From Rhizobium albus (lineage in GTDB: Bacteria > Pseudomonadota > Alphaproteobacteria > Rhizobiales > Rhizobiaceae): a DNA stretch of 64,000 bases. This document shows positions 51,397 to 60,697 of this stretch, one piece after another. The DNA lies in contig BSNO01000001.1 of assembly GCA_030160035.1 (NCBI GenBank), positions 1,364,001 to 1,428,000 of the forward strand, given 5' to 3'. A program made the translations under genes and the position numbers. The first letter of the stretch is position 1. Each line of letters starts with the position of its first letter. Below the pieces are notes generated by a model. It saw only the letters and a program-made list of their open reading frames with translations. It was not told the DNA's origin and searched no databases.

Positions 51397-52545
51397 ATGG
51401 ACGCGGATCTGAAGCTGCAGCTGGATGCGCTCTACAAGGCGGCGCCGGCTTCGGTGATGTCGATCGTGGGCGGGCTGGTCGCGCTGTCGATCTATTGGGA
51501 GCAGGGCATTCCGGCCGGACTGATCGCCTGGTTCGTGGTGGTCGCCGGGGTGGCGGTCGTGCATCTGATCAGCGCGGGCTTGCGCCACTACGGCCTGCCG
51601 CGCGGGTTTACGACGCGTCACTGGGCTCGCCTGGTTTGCGGTATCTACGGCACATCCGGTGTGGCGTGGGGTGCGGGCGCAGCTCTCATGATCCTTGAGG
51701 GCAATGCCGCGCAGGCACTCGTCGTCTGCTGCCTGATCACCGGCGCGGTCACGGTGACCTTTCCGGCAGCGGTCTACCAGCGGGCCTACAATCTCTTTCA
51801 GTTTCCGGCGCTGCTGCTCACCTGCGCCGGCCTGTTTGCAAGCGGGGTGCCCTACAGCAACGCTCTCGCCATTGCCGGCGTGCTTTTGTGCGGGACGCTC
51901 GCGGCGATGGCGCGTGGGCTCGGCACGCAGCTGACGCTGGCGCTGAAGCTTTCGCGGGAAAATCTGCGGCTCGTCGCCGATCTGCAGGAGCGCAAGGCGG
52001 CGCTGGAGGCGGCAAACCGCGACCTTGAGATCCAGACGGAGACGGACCCGCTGACGGGGCTCGGCAACCGGCGGCGGCTGATGCGGGTGCTGCGCGCATC
52101 CTCGGGCGCGCTCGGCGTTCTGCTGATCGATGTCGATCACTTCAAGAGCTACAACGACACTTTCGGCCATGCCGAGGGCGATACCTGCCTGAGGCGGATC
52201 GCCGACGCGCTGAGCCGCTCGACGATCGCCGGCGTGACGCTGGTTGCGCGCTATGGCGGCGAGGAATTCGCGATCGTCGTCGATGCGCGCGACCATCACC
52301 ATGTGCGGGCGGTGGCGGAAGCCATGCGCAAGACCGTGGAGGCGCTGCACGACGAGGGGGGCAGTGCGCTGCGCCGGGCGGTGACGATCAGCGTTGGCGT
52401 GGCGCTGCGCGAGGCCGGCGAGGACAAGACCATCACGCAGCTGATCACCGAGGCGGACGAGCGGCTTTATGAGGCCAAGCGGGCCGGCCGCAACCGCGTG
52501 CATGACGGGCGCGAGCCGCGCGCGAACCGGGCAGCGGTCGCTTAA
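51397..52545 (+). CDS. Membrane diguanylate cyclase (GGDEF)
   Basis: A 382-residue c-di-GMP synthase. About six hydrophobic helices (residues 15-185), a short coiled coil and a GGDEF domain: DPLTGLGNRRRLM, VDHFKSYNDTFGHAEGD and the active-site loop ARYGGEEFAIVV. The inhibitory I-site (RxxD five residues before GGEEF) is missing, so product inhibition should be weak. The start at 51397 is uncertain; an ATG at 51349 in frame adds 16 atypical residues. No EAL domain. Confidence 0.9.
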   Translation: MDADLKLQLDALYKAAPASVMSIVGGLVALSIYWEQGIPAGLIAWFVVVAGVAVVHLISAGLRHYGLPRGFTTRHWARLVCGIYGTSGVAWGAGAALMILEGNAAQALVVCCLITGAVTVTFPAAVYQRAYNLFQFPALLLTCAGLFASGVPYSNALAIAGVLLCGTLAAMARGLGTQLTLALKLSRENLRLVADLQERKAALEAANRDLEIQTETDPLTGLGNRRRLMRVLRASSGALGVLLIDVDHFKSYNDTFGHAEGDTCLRRIADALSRSTIAGVTLVARYGGEEFAIVVDARDHHHVRAVAEAMRKTVEALHDEGGSALRRAVTISVGVALREAGEDKTITQLITEADERLYEAKRAGRNRVHDGREPRANRAAVA

Positions 52546-52587
52546 AGAACCAAAGCACAGATGTGGCCTCTTCCGCCTCGGCGTGCC

Positions 52588-52613
52588 ATATAGTATAGTC
52601 CCCTAGGTTATAT
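52588..52613 (+). promoter_or_regulatory. Candidate DmeR operator
   Basis: An AT-rich dyad, ATATAGTATA on the left and GTTATAT on the right, brackets a C-tract (GTCCCCTAG). RcnR/DmeR repressors bind such AT-flanked G/C-tract sites. It lies 15 bases before the dmeR start codon. Confidence 0.55.
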
Positions 52614-52627
52614 CTAAAGGAGCGTCG

Positions 52628-52897
52628 ATGCACACGCAGAAGCACAAGGACAGGCTGATCGGCCGGGTGCGGCGGCTCAAGGGCCAGTTGGAAGGCGTGG
52701 AGCGGGCGCTGAACGGGGAGGCGCCCTGCGGCGAAATCCTGAGGCAGCTCGCCTCGATCCGCGGCGCGATCTCGGGCCTGACTGCGGAAGTGATGGAGCA
52801 CCATCTGCGCGAGCACGTGCTGGAAGCCGAGACCGAAGCGGACCGGCACCAGGGCGGCGAAGAGCTGATGGGCGTGCTCAGAACCTATCTGAAATGA
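52628..52897 (+). CDS. dmeR: Nickel/cobalt-sensing repressor DmeR (RcnR/CsoR family)
   Basis: An 89-residue all-helical repressor of the RcnR/FrmR/CsoR family. Metal-ligand positions follow the RcnR HCHH pattern: an N-terminal His (MHTQKH), Cys34 in APCGEIL and two histidines in EVMEHHLREHV. That set fits nickel or cobalt sensing rather than copper. AAGGAG lies before the ATG. The gene for the exporter DmeF follows 43 bases downstream, as in rhizobial dmeRF operons. Confidence 0.9.
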   Translation: MHTQKHKDRLIGRVRRLKGQLEGVERALNGEAPCGEILRQLASIRGAISGLTAEVMEHHLREHVLEAETEADRHQGGEELMGVLRTYLK

Positions 52898-52940
52898 CAG
52901 CGACCGCCGCAAGCGACGACGGCGCGCAAACAGGGAGGCC

Positions 52941-53915
52941 ATGATGGCCGGGCAATCGCAACTGGACGGGAACCACGATTACGACCATGGGCACGTGTTT
53001 CTCGGCGACAACCACGCGCGCAACGAGAAGCGCGTGTGGCTGGTCATCGCGCTGACGGCATCGATGATGGTGATCGAGATCGTCGGCGGCGCGATCTATG
53101 GCTCGATGGCGCTGATGGCCGATGGCTGGCACATGGCGACGCATGCTGCGGCGCTGATGATTTCGGCCGTCGCCTATCTCTATGCCAGGCGCCATGCGCG
53201 CGACCGCCGCTTCACCTTCGGCACGGGCAAGCTTGGCGATCTGGCGGGGTTCGCCAGTGCCGTGGTGCTCGGGATCGTCGCGCTTCTCATCGGCTGGGAA
53301 AGCCTGTTGCGGCTCGCCAATCCGGTGCCGATCAGTTTCAACCAAGCGATCCTCGTCGCGGTGATCGGGCTTGCGGTCAATCTGATCAGCGCATGGCTTT
53401 TGCGGGAAGATCACGGGCATCACCATGGACATTCCCACGGCCATGATCACGACCACGGGCATGGCCATAATGGACATGGCCATGTGCATGGGCAGGACAA
53501 CAATTTGCGGGCGGCCTATCTGCATGTGCTGGCGGATGCGCTGACATCGGTTCTGGCGATCGTGGCGCTGGTGGTCGGTAGCTTCAATGGATGGGTCTGG
53601 GCCGATCCGCTGATGGGCGTCGTCGGCGCGCTGGTGATCGCGCGCTGGTCGATCGGGCTCATGCGGCAATCGGGCGGCGTGCTGCTCGATGCGGTGCCGG
53701 AAGACGGGCAGCTCGCGGGCGCCATCCGCTCTGCGCTTTCGGGCGAGGGTGGAACGATCACCGACCTGCATGTGTGGCAGGTGGGGCCGGGGCACCACGC
53801 GGCGATCATCGCGCTTGCCTCGCCGCGGCCGAAGGCGCCCTCGCATTACAAGGCGCTTCTGGCGGACATCCGACAGCTGTCGCATGTGACGGTGGAAGTA
53901 CAGCCGGCGCGCTGA
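52941..53915 (+). CDS. dmeF: Cation diffusion facilitator DmeF (nickel/cobalt efflux)
   Basis: A 324-residue CDF exporter with six helices. Metal-site aspartate/histidine are in LMADGWHMATHAAAL (helix II) and YLHVLADALTSVLA (helix V), the HxxxD positions expected for a DmeF-type transporter. A long histidine-rich loop (HGHHHGHSHGHDHDHGHGH) lies between helices IV and V, and a C-terminal cytoplasmic domain ends the protein. The N-terminus also has histidines (DYDHGHVFLGDNH). GGGAGG precedes two adjacent ATGs; 52944 is an alternative. Its stop touches the sulP stop with no base between. Confidence 0.9.
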   Translation: MMAGQSQLDGNHDYDHGHVFLGDNHARNEKRVWLVIALTASMMVIEIVGGAIYGSMALMADGWHMATHAAALMISAVAYLYARRHARDRRFTFGTGKLGDLAGFASAVVLGIVALLIGWESLLRLANPVPISFNQAILVAVIGLAVNLISAWLLREDHGHHHGHSHGHDHDHGHGHNGHGHVHGQDNNLRAAYLHVLADALTSVLAIVALVVGSFNGWVWADPLMGVVGALVIARWSIGLMRQSGGVLLDAVPEDGQLAGAIRSALSGEGGTITDLHVWQVGPGHHAAIIALASPRPKAPSHYKALLADIRQLSHVTVEVQPAR

Positions 53916-55658
53916 TCACTGCGCGGCTGATGCGCCGTCGTCTATGGGGTCTGCGGATCTGAGACGGCGGAGCGCGCTGTCGACGGTGCGGTCGAAGCGC
54001 ACCACGGGTGGCGCCACGCCATGGGCGAAGAGCTCGCGCCGCAGCGGGCCGGTCGTGCCGGTGATGATGACGCGGCCGCCGCGCCGCTTCTTGGCTCGCG
54101 CGATGGAGGCGATCATCTCGCCGGCGGTGGAATCGATCATCGGGACCGCTGACAGATCCAGCACGAGCACAGGGGCCGACGTGGCGACGCGATCGAGCAG
54201 GCTGCCGATCGAGGCGGCCGCGCCGAAGAAGAGCGCGCCCGAGACACGGTAGACGATCACGTCGCCCTGCTGGGCGAGGCGGTCCTCGTCCGGTCCGGTC
54301 GACCCGTCCGGCTCGTCCTCGGCGACGAGCGGCTCGGCGAAGGTTGCCGTCGACATGCGGTGGATGAAGATGAGCGCACCGAGCGCGAAGCCGACGACGA
54401 TCGCTTCGGTCAGATCACGGAAGATGGTGAGCAGGAAGGTGACGAGAAGCACCGCCGCATCGCCCCAGGAGGCACGCAGAAGCGTCGCGAAGGCGTGCTT
54501 TTCCACCATGGACCAGGCGACAACGGCAAGCACGCCGGCGAGGCTGGCGAGCGGGATATAGCTCGCGAGCGGAGCAGCGAGCATCATGAAGCCGAGCAGG
54601 AAGACGGCGTGCAGCATGCCCGACACGGGTCCGACCGCGCCGGCGCGCACATTGGTGGCGGTGCGCGCAATGGTGCCGGTGACGCAAAATCCGCCGAAGA
54701 GTGACGAGCCGATATTGGCGACGCCTTGCGCCACGAGTTCGCAATTGGAACGGTGGCGCCGGCCGGTCATGCCATCGGCCACGACCGCCGAGAGCAGCGA
54801 CTCGATCGCGCCGAGCAGCGTGAAGGCGATGGCGCTCGGCAGGACGGCGATGACGAGATCGAGATCGAAGGACGGCAGCGAGGGCGCCGGCAGACCCGAC
54901 GGGATGCCGCCGAAGGCGGTGCCGATCGTCGCCACCGGCAGGCCGGCTAGGGCTGCGACGAGCGTGGTGAGGACGACCGCGATCAGCAGTCCCGGCCAGT
55001 GCGGTTTCAGCTTGCGGACGGCGACGACGATGCCGATGGCGGCCAGGGCAAGGGCAGCCGTGACGGGGCTCACCGTCGGCAGGGCGGCGAAGATCACCGG
55101 CAGCTTTTCGATGAGCGGCCCGGGCTCGGGCGAACCGAGGGTCAGGCCGAACAGCGGGGTCAACTGGCTGGCGAAGATGATGACGGCGATGCCGGCCGTG
55201 AACCCGACCGTCACGGGATAGGGAATGAACTTGATGTAGGTGCCGAGCCTGAGGAAGCCGATCGCCGCAAGCATGAGGCCGGACAGGAAGGTTGCGAGGA
55301 TGAGGCCGCCCATGCCATGGGCCTGGATGGTGGCGGCGACGAGCACGATGAATGCCCCGGCCGGCCCACCGATCTGGTGGCGGCTGCCGCCGAGCAGCGA
55401 GACGAGAAAGCCGCCGACGATGGCCGTGATCAGGCCTTGCGCCGGCGTCGCGCCCGACGCGATCGCGATCGCCATGGAGAGCGGCAGGGCGACGATGGCG
55501 ACGGTCAGGCCGGCCACCGCATCGGCTCTGAAATGCGAAAGCCGGTAACCTTCCTCCAGCACCGTCACAAGTTTCGGCTTGAACAGCTCGGAAAAGCGCC
55601 CCTTTTCGGATTGCGCATGCGGATCGCGAGGGCGCGGCGACTTTACCGGAGCATGCAT
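53916..55658 (-). CDS. SulP family anion permease with STAS domain
   Basis: A 580-residue permease with about 12 helices followed by a cytoplasmic STAS domain. The first helices read AVAGLTVAIVALPLSMAIAI; IGGPAGAFIVLV and CELVAQGVANIGSSLFGGF are SulP motifs. The STAS domain (about residues 455-560) has VLVLDLSAVPMIDSTAGEMI. Substrate may be sulfate, bicarbonate or dicarboxylate; the sequence does not decide. It ends flush against dmeF, so one must read into the other unless a terminator lies within the genes. Confidence 0.9.
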   Translation of the reverse strand: MHAPVKSPRPRDPHAQSEKGRFSELFKPKLVTVLEEGYRLSHFRADAVAGLTVAIVALPLSMAIAIASGATPAQGLITAIVGGFLVSLLGGSRHQIGGPAGAFIVLVAATIQAHGMGGLILATFLSGLMLAAIGFLRLGTYIKFIPYPVTVGFTAGIAVIIFASQLTPLFGLTLGSPEPGPLIEKLPVIFAALPTVSPVTAALALAAIGIVVAVRKLKPHWPGLLIAVVLTTLVAALAGLPVATIGTAFGGIPSGLPAPSLPSFDLDLVIAVLPSAIAFTLLGAIESLLSAVVADGMTGRRHRSNCELVAQGVANIGSSLFGGFCVTGTIARTATNVRAGAVGPVSGMLHAVFLLGFMMLAAPLASYIPLASLAGVLAVVAWSMVEKHAFATLLRASWGDAAVLLVTFLLTIFRDLTEAIVVGFALGALIFIHRMSTATFAEPLVAEDEPDGSTGPDEDRLAQQGDVIVYRVSGALFFGAAASIGSLLDRVATSAPVLVLDLSAVPMIDSTAGEMIASIARAKKRRGGRVIITGTTGPLRRELFAHGVAPPVVRFDRTVDSALRRLRSADPIDDGASAAQ

Positions 55659-55900
55659 GGCGGGCGATCAACCTCCCTCTCACACGGGAGACCCGATTTC
55701 AGCGACTCGATCGTCAAGCGCAGTCCCCCCACGCCAATTTAGCCCGTGTTTGGTAGGAAAACGCGTAAAAAGGTGATGGGTGCTGCCAAAGTAGCGGTGG
55801 GACGGTCCGTACGATCGATGCGGCGGGTGCGTAGTGCAGGTTCGGCCGGGTTTTTGTTCGGCCGGCGGCGTCGGTTTTGCGGCGGGAAGCGCTGGCCGCT

Positions 55901-57661
55901 TCAGGCGCAGTTTCGCAGCGCGGCTTGGCGGTTGCCGGCGGTGCCGGGAGATGTATCGCGGTGGGCCTGGGATCCGGTGCCGGTGTGGGCGGCGGCCGTG
56001 GAGCGGGAGCTGGCAGTCGGGGTTTCGTTGATTTCGAAGCCGGCGACGAGGTCGAAGAGGGTGGCGGCTTCTTCGGACAGGCGCGCGGTGGCGCTCGATG
56101 TCTCGACGAACATCTGGGCGTTCTGCTGTGTCGTCTGGTCCATCATGTTGACGGCGCTGTTGATCTGCTTGAGGCCGATCGCCTGCTGCCTGGAGGCTTC
56201 CGCAATGGCCTGGAGGTCGCGGTCGACGCCGACGACGCGATCGACGATGGCGCCGAGCTCCTCGCCGGTATTTTCGACGAGCGTGACGCCGCGCCCGATC
56301 AGGTCGTTCGAGCCGTGGATCAGGACCTTGATCTCCTTGGCGGCGGTGGCGGATCGCTGGGCGAGTTCACGCACTTCCTGCGCGACGACAGCGAAGCCTC
56401 GGCCCGCATCGCCCGCGCGTGCGGCCTCGACGCCGGCATTGAGCGCGAGAAGGTTCGTTTGGAACGCGATCTCGTCGATGACGCCGCTGATGCCGGAGAT
56501 CTCGCTAGCGGAGGTGCGGATCTTGCCCATGGCGTCGATGGCCTGGGTCATCACGGCGACGGACTGCTCGGCGCGTTGCCTCGTTTCGCGCGCCTTGCCG
56601 CCGGCGTCGCGGGCGCGCTCGGCGGTATCGGAAACCGTGACGGTGATCTCTTCCAGCGCCGAAGCGGTCTCCTCCACCGAGGCAGCCTGTGCGTCGGTCT
56701 GGCTGGCGAGGTGCTGCGATGTCGCGTCGATGGAGCGCGAGGCCGACGTGATCGCCTCTGCCGCGCTGACAATGGTTTGCAGCGCCGCTCGCAAGGTCGA
56801 GGAGGTGTCGTTGAAGTCGATGCGCAGGCGCTCAAGCGCGGGCAAGAACGGCTGATTGAGCGTGGCGGTGAGATCGCCGGCAGAAAGCCTTTTCAACGCC
56901 GCGGCGAGGCTTTCCACATTGGCGACGCGATCGGTGACGTCTGTCGCAAGCTTGACGATCTTGAAGACCTTGCCGTCGGCATCGAGGATCGGGTTATAGG
57001 ACGCCTGGATGAAGACGGGGCGGCCGTTCTTGCCGATGCGGACGAATTCGTCGGAGAGGAAGCGGCCGGCGGCGAGCTCCGGCCAGAAGCTCCGGTAGGC
57101 TTCGGAGGCAACATAGGCGGGCTCGCAGAAGATCGCGTGATGGCGTCCGACGATCTCGTCGAGCTCGTAGCCCATCGCCTTCAGGAAATTGGCGTTTGCC
57201 GTGAGGATCTTGCCGGTCGGCGTGAATTCGATGACGGCCTGGGCGCGCGACAGCGCCTCGAGCTTGCCGCGGTCCTCGGCTGCCTGCAGAGCCTGCGCGG
57301 TGACATCGGTGGCGAATTTCACGACCTTATAGGGTTTGCCATTGCGCATCACCGGGTTGTAGGAGGCGGCGATCCAGACCTCCGATCCATCCTTGCGCAG
57401 GCGGCGATATTGCCGCTGGTCATGCTGGCCGGAAGCTAGCTTGGCCCAGAACGCGGCGTAGTCCGGGCGTGCCGCCTCGGCCGGATCGACGAAGATGCTG
57501 TGGTGACGCCCCACGATCTCCTCGGCGCGATAGCCCATCGTGCGGCAGAAATTGTCGTTGGCCTTCAAAATGGCGCCGTCGAGGCCGAATTCGATGATGG
57601 CCTGTGATGCGTTGAGTGCATCCAGAACGGCGCTCGCATCGCGCGCAAAAAGCTGCAGCAT
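55901..57661 (-). CDS. Soluble chemoreceptor with two PAS domains
   Basis: A 586-residue methyl-accepting chemotaxis protein without membrane segments. Two PAS domains (about residues 10-125 and 130-247) share the motif EIVGRHHxIF. A HAMP-like linker (LKRLSAGDLTATL) and the signalling domain follow, with hairpin tip EIAFQTNLLALNAGVEAARA and GRGFAVVAQEVRELAQRS. It lacks a CheR/CheB-binding pentapeptide. The start at 57661 is preferred since the longer frame to 57730 adds residues not seen in the PAS family; either is possible. Confidence 0.9.
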   Translation of the reverse strand: MLQLFARDASAVLDALNASQAIIEFGLDGAILKANDNFCRTMGYRAEEIVGRHHSIFVDPAEAARPDYAAFWAKLASGQHDQRQYRRLRKDGSEVWIAASYNPVMRNGKPYKVVKFATDVTAQALQAAEDRGKLEALSRAQAVIEFTPTGKILTANANFLKAMGYELDEIVGRHHAIFCEPAYVASEAYRSFWPELAAGRFLSDEFVRIGKNGRPVFIQASYNPILDADGKVFKIVKLATDVTDRVANVESLAAALKRLSAGDLTATLNQPFLPALERLRIDFNDTSSTLRAALQTIVSAAEAITSASRSIDATSQHLASQTDAQAASVEETASALEEITVTVSDTAERARDAGGKARETRQRAEQSVAVMTQAIDAMGKIRTSASEISGISGVIDEIAFQTNLLALNAGVEAARAGDAGRGFAVVAQEVRELAQRSATAAKEIKVLIHGSNDLIGRGVTLVENTGEELGAIVDRVVGVDRDLQAIAEASRQQAIGLKQINSAVNMMDQTTQQNAQMFVETSSATARLSEEAATLFDLVAGFEINETPTASSRSTAAAHTGTGSQAHRDTSPGTAGNRQAALRNCA

Positions 57662-57811
57662 GTCGATCTCTTCATGAGCGGAGAGATGCCGCCGGTTCGA
57701 CGCATTTCCCCATGAAATTTCATGGTGCATCTTCTTGCGTAAATCCGTTTACGCCGCATGAAGAAATCCGTGGTTGCCGCCCCGACGCGCAAATTCTCTT
57801 GAGGTGACCGT

Positions 57812-58264
57812 TTACCCGGCGAAGGCCTTTTCCAGTTCCGCGATGTCGAGCTTGACCATGCCCATGACGGCAGCCTGGACGCGGGAGGATCTTTCACGGT
57901 CCGGGTCGTTCATCATCTTGGGCAGGATGGCAGGCACGACCTGCCAGGAAAGACCGTAACGGTCCTTAACCCAGCCGCATTGCTGGATGGTGCCGCCTTC
58001 GCCGAGCGCGCTCCAGTAACCGTCGATCTCCGCCTGGTCGCGACAGGCGACCGAGAGTGATATCGCCTCGGTGAATGCGAACATGGGCCCGCCATTGAGG
58101 CCCATGAAGTCGCGGCCGGCGAGGCGGAAGGTGGCGACGAAGAGCTTGCCATTTGCATGGCGCGTGGCTTCGATGATGGCGGTATCGGGGAAGATGTCGC
58201 CGTAGAACGCGATCGCTTCCTCCAGCTGGTTATCGAACCACAGGCAGGGGGTGATGGTTGGCAT
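57812..58264 (-). CDS. VOC family protein (PhnB/3-demethylubiquinone methyltransferase-like)
   Basis: A 150-residue glyoxalase-fold protein of the PhnB-like group: MPTITPCLWFDNQLEEAIAF, then FMGLNGGPMFAFTEAISLSV and the end motif WVKDRYGLSWQVVPAIL. GGAGG precedes the ATG at 58264. These proteins are frequent near ECF sigma factors of the ECF42 type. No enzymatic activity is proven. Confidence 0.88.
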   Translation of the reverse strand: MPTITPCLWFDNQLEEAIAFYGDIFPDTAIIEATRHANGKLFVATFRLAGRDFMGLNGGPMFAFTEAISLSVACRDQAEIDGYWSALGEGGTIQQCGWVKDRYGLSWQVVPAILPKMMNDPDRERSSRVQAAVMGMVKLDIAELEKAFAG

Positions 58265-58406
58265 GGTGGACGCCTCCGACATCGATCGTCTCAAGGATTA
58301 TCGCAGAAACTCTCCCGCGCGGGCGGGTCGGCCGGCGAGGTGCCGGCGCGGCCTCAGAACCATGATCCCATGATATGCCGACTTATTTGCCGGCTTGTCG
58401 TTCTGT

Positions 58407-58829
58407 CTATTTCCCGTCCGGCGGACCGACGATGGCCCACATATGGCCGAAGGGGTCCTTCAGCTGGCCGTAAAGATCGCCCCAGAAGGCGACTTCGAAC
58501 GGCATGACGACGGTGCAGCCGGCATCCACCGCGCGGTCCCACCATTCGCGGGCGTTCATGACCGCGAGCGTCAGCGTTGTGCCCTGCGGCTCGACCCAGG
58601 GATAGCCGTATTCGGGCATAGCATCGCCCAGCATGAACTTGCCATCGTTGATCGTGAGTTGGCAGTGCATGACGCGCTTGCCGTCATCCATCAGCATGCG
58701 GCTGTCTTCGGTGGCGGCGAAGGCCTTCTTGTAGAATTCGATGGCTGCGCTCGCATCCTTGGATGCGAGATAGGGGACGACGCCAGGGATGGATGCGGTC
58801 CATTCCTGCGGCTGGGTTTGATCGGACAT
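58407..58829 (-). CDS. VOC family protein (glyoxalase/PhnB-like)
   Basis: A 140-residue protein with the VOC fold: SIPGVVPYLASKDASAAIEFY, MHCQLTINDGKFMLGD and FWGDLYGQLKDPFGHMWAIV. GAAGGAGGAAG lies before the ATG at 58829. It stands in a run of similar small stress proteins (VOC, VOC, DUF1428, SRPBCC), all on the minus strand. Confidence 0.9.
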   Translation of the reverse strand: MSDQTQPQEWTASIPGVVPYLASKDASAAIEFYKKAFAATEDSRMLMDDGKRVMHCQLTINDGKFMLGDAMPEYGYPWVEPQGTTLTLAVMNAREWWDRAVDAGCTVVMPFEVAFWGDLYGQLKDPFGHMWAIVGPPDGK

Positions 58830-58868
58830 GGGTGCTTCCTCCTTCAAGCTGTGTTTGGCACCGGTGGA

Positions 58869-59222
58869 TCAGAATTCGACGAAGCTTTCAAAGCCGCCGA
58901 AGATCATGCGCTTGCCGTCAAACGGCATGCTGGCCATGTCCATCTTCATGCGGTCGTCTTCGAACACCTTCTTGTTGATCTCGTCGCGCTTTTCGCGGGA
59001 CGGATAGGTGATCCAGGCGAAGATCACCGTTTCGTCGTCCTTGGCCTGGACGGCGCGGGGAAACGAGGTGAGCTCGCCATAGGGCACGTCGTCGGCCTTG
59101 CATTCGACATAGGACAGCGCGCCGTGCTCCATCCAGATGCGGCCGGCAGTGGTGGCGATCTCCTTGTAGGCGTCGAACTTGTCCTTCGGGACTGCAAGCA
59201 GAAATCCGTCGACATAGGGCAT
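58869..59222 (-). CDS. DUF1428 family protein
   Basis: A 117-residue protein starting MPYVDGFLLAVPKDKFDAY, with ADDVPYGELTSFPRAV, IFAWITYPSREKRDEIN and a C-terminal MPFDGKRMIFGGFESF, typical of DUF1428 (dimeric alpha-beta barrel, YciI/antibiotic monooxygenase-like fold). It follows the SRPBCC gene on the same strand. Function unknown, often found in the neighbourhood of ECF42 sigma factors. Confidence 0.9.
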   Translation of the reverse strand: MPYVDGFLLAVPKDKFDAYKEIATTAGRIWMEHGALSYVECKADDVPYGELTSFPRAVQAKDDETVIFAWITYPSREKRDEINKKVFEDDRMKMDMASMPFDGKRMIFGGFESFVEF

Positions 59223-59304
59223 TTCAGAGCCTCCTCTTCAGCATTTTCATTGAGCTTAGGACGTTCGCGATTTCGGGCAGCCGACATGGCCGCTCGAAAT
59301 TTCT

Positions 59305-59763
59305 TCAGAGCGTGGCGGCGAGCGCAGCCATCTGGTCTGCAGCCTTTCCCCAACCTTCATGAAAGCCCATCTCTTCGTGGGACTTCTTGTCGGCCTCCGT
59401 CCAATGGCGCGCGACCGCGGTGTAGCGCGTGCCGCCCGCTTCATCCGCAAAAGTGATGATGCCGGTGAAGAAGGGCTTTTCCGAAGGCGTCCAGGCATCG
59501 GTGTAGGCGTCGGTGAAGACGATCTTCTCGTTGGGCACGACTTCGAGATAGATGCCCTGGTTCGGATACTCGTTGCCTTCGGGATCCGCCATGACGATGT
59601 GGCTGATGCCGCCCGGGCGCACGTCGACCCTGGCCGAAGCGATCGTCCACGGCGCGGGGACGAACCACTGCTTCAACAGGTCGTCTTCGGTCCAGCAGCG
59701 ATAGAGTTTCTCGCGCGGCACGTCGATGAAGCGGGTGAGGGTCAGTTCACGGGGCTCAGCCAT
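59305..59763 (-). CDS. SRPBCC/AHSA1 domain protein
   Basis: A 152-residue START-like ligand-binding fold of the AHSA1 type: LTRFIDVPREKLYRCWTEDD, LLKQWFVPAPWTIASARVDV, RPGGISHIVMADPEGNEYPN and the end HWTEADKKSHEEMGFHEGWG. GGAGATG precedes the ATG at 59763; the frame runs open to 59955 but without support. It is probably the first gene of the small cluster 57812-59763. Confidence 0.9.
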   Translation of the reverse strand: MAEPRELTLTRFIDVPREKLYRCWTEDDLLKQWFVPAPWTIASARVDVRPGGISHIVMADPEGNEYPNQGIYLEVVPNEKIVFTDAYTDAWTPSEKPFFTGIITFADEAGGTRYTAVARHWTEADKKSHEEMGFHEGWGKAADQMAALAATL

Positions 59764-59884
59764 GGTGCATCTCCAGATGATGTCCGATTTCGTGCAAAGG
59801 ACGCTGGAGGATGCCACTTCCCGACAGGGGGCGTCCAAAAAATCTGAATTTTCGCGGAAACCGGCGTTGCTTGAGCCGAAAAAC

Positions 59885-59917
59885 GCAAAAAAGGCCGGTA
59901 TGAACCGGCCTTTCATT
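59885..59917 (-). terminator. Terminator of the second cold shock gene
   Basis: Read on the minus strand, GGCCGGTTCA pairs with the complementary TACCGGCC region (8-bp stem) and is followed by TTTTTTG. It lies about 75 bases after the csp stop at 59992. Confidence 0.8.
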
Positions 59918-59991
59918 GCCATTGCCGCATCCTGAGCCAGTACATCCGTGGTCACAGGGAAGGCGATGACAAGCTATTCGAGCTTGCTCGA

Positions 59992-60201
59992 TTAAGCGGC
60001 GGCGAGGTTGCCTGCGCTCATCTTGCCGCTCTTGCTGTCGCGAACAACGTCGAAGTGCACTTTCTGGCCTTCGGCGATGGACGACATGCCGGCGCGCTCA
60101 ACGGCCGAAATGTGAACGAACACGTCTGCGCTGCCATCGTTCGGCTCAATGAAGCCGTAACCCTTGGTGGCGTTGAACCATTTTACAGTACCAGTAGCCA
60201 T
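59992..60201 (-). CDS. Cold shock protein, CspA family
   Basis: A 69-residue cold shock domain with RNP-1 KGYGFIEP and RNP-2 VFVHISAV. It begins [17 protein letters not shown], closer to the usual CspA of rhizobia than the copy at 10953. It has its own terminator downstream. Expected to act as an RNA chaperone. Confidence 0.95.
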   Translation of the reverse strand: MATGTVKWFNATKGYGFIEPNDGSADVFVHISAVERAGMSSIAEGQKVHFDVVRDSKSGKMSAGNLAAA

Positions 60202-60390
60202 GACGATTACCTTTCAATCGCATAGTAAGAATGCCGATCGACCAAAAGTCGAAAGGCGGTGGATCGATAGGTAAGGGAAAGTCGTCGCATGCGCCGTGGC
60301 GCCTAAACAAGTTCGGTTACTCAGATCGATTTGACATAGGTGCGCCTTTGGCGGCCCAATGTCAATGCTATGGCGTTGATAGTCGGGTCC

Positions 60391-60636
60391 TTATCGGCTG
60401 CCTACGCCCTTTCTGGTGGCTTTCTTAGGGGATTTGCGCGCGGGCGCCTTGGGCACTTCGACAGCGGCGGTCTCCGCTTCCATCGCCAGGCGCTGTGCTC
60501 TCAGCCGCTCCGTCTTGCGCTCGCGGGCGACGACTTCCTTTTCCATGATGGTGCGGGCTTCGTTGTTGGTCGATGACCACTTGGCCTCGGAGGAAGAGCG
60601 CTTTTCCGTGGACGGCGTTTTGAAGGGCTGGGCCAA
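60391..60636 (-). CDS. Hypothetical small basic protein
   Basis: An 81-residue charged, helical protein starting LAQPFKTPSTEKRSSSEAKW, then EVVARERKTERLRAQRLAME and a lysine/proline-rich end (APARKSPKKATRKG). Similar small proteins with an AQPFKTP start are widespread in rhizobia but have no known role. The TTG at 60636 is preceded by CAGGAAAACGA; an ATG at 60705 is also in frame. Downstream of the sigma factor gene on the same strand. Confidence 0.6.
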   Translation of the reverse strand: MAQPFKTPSTEKRSSSEAKWSSTNNEARTIMEKEVVARERKTERLRAQRLAMEAETAAVEVPKAPARKSPKKATRKGVGSR

Positions 60637-60697
60637 TCGTTTTCCTGACTCTGTCTGAACACAATGAACGCTGTCTGCGTTCTCTAAAGTCCTTATA

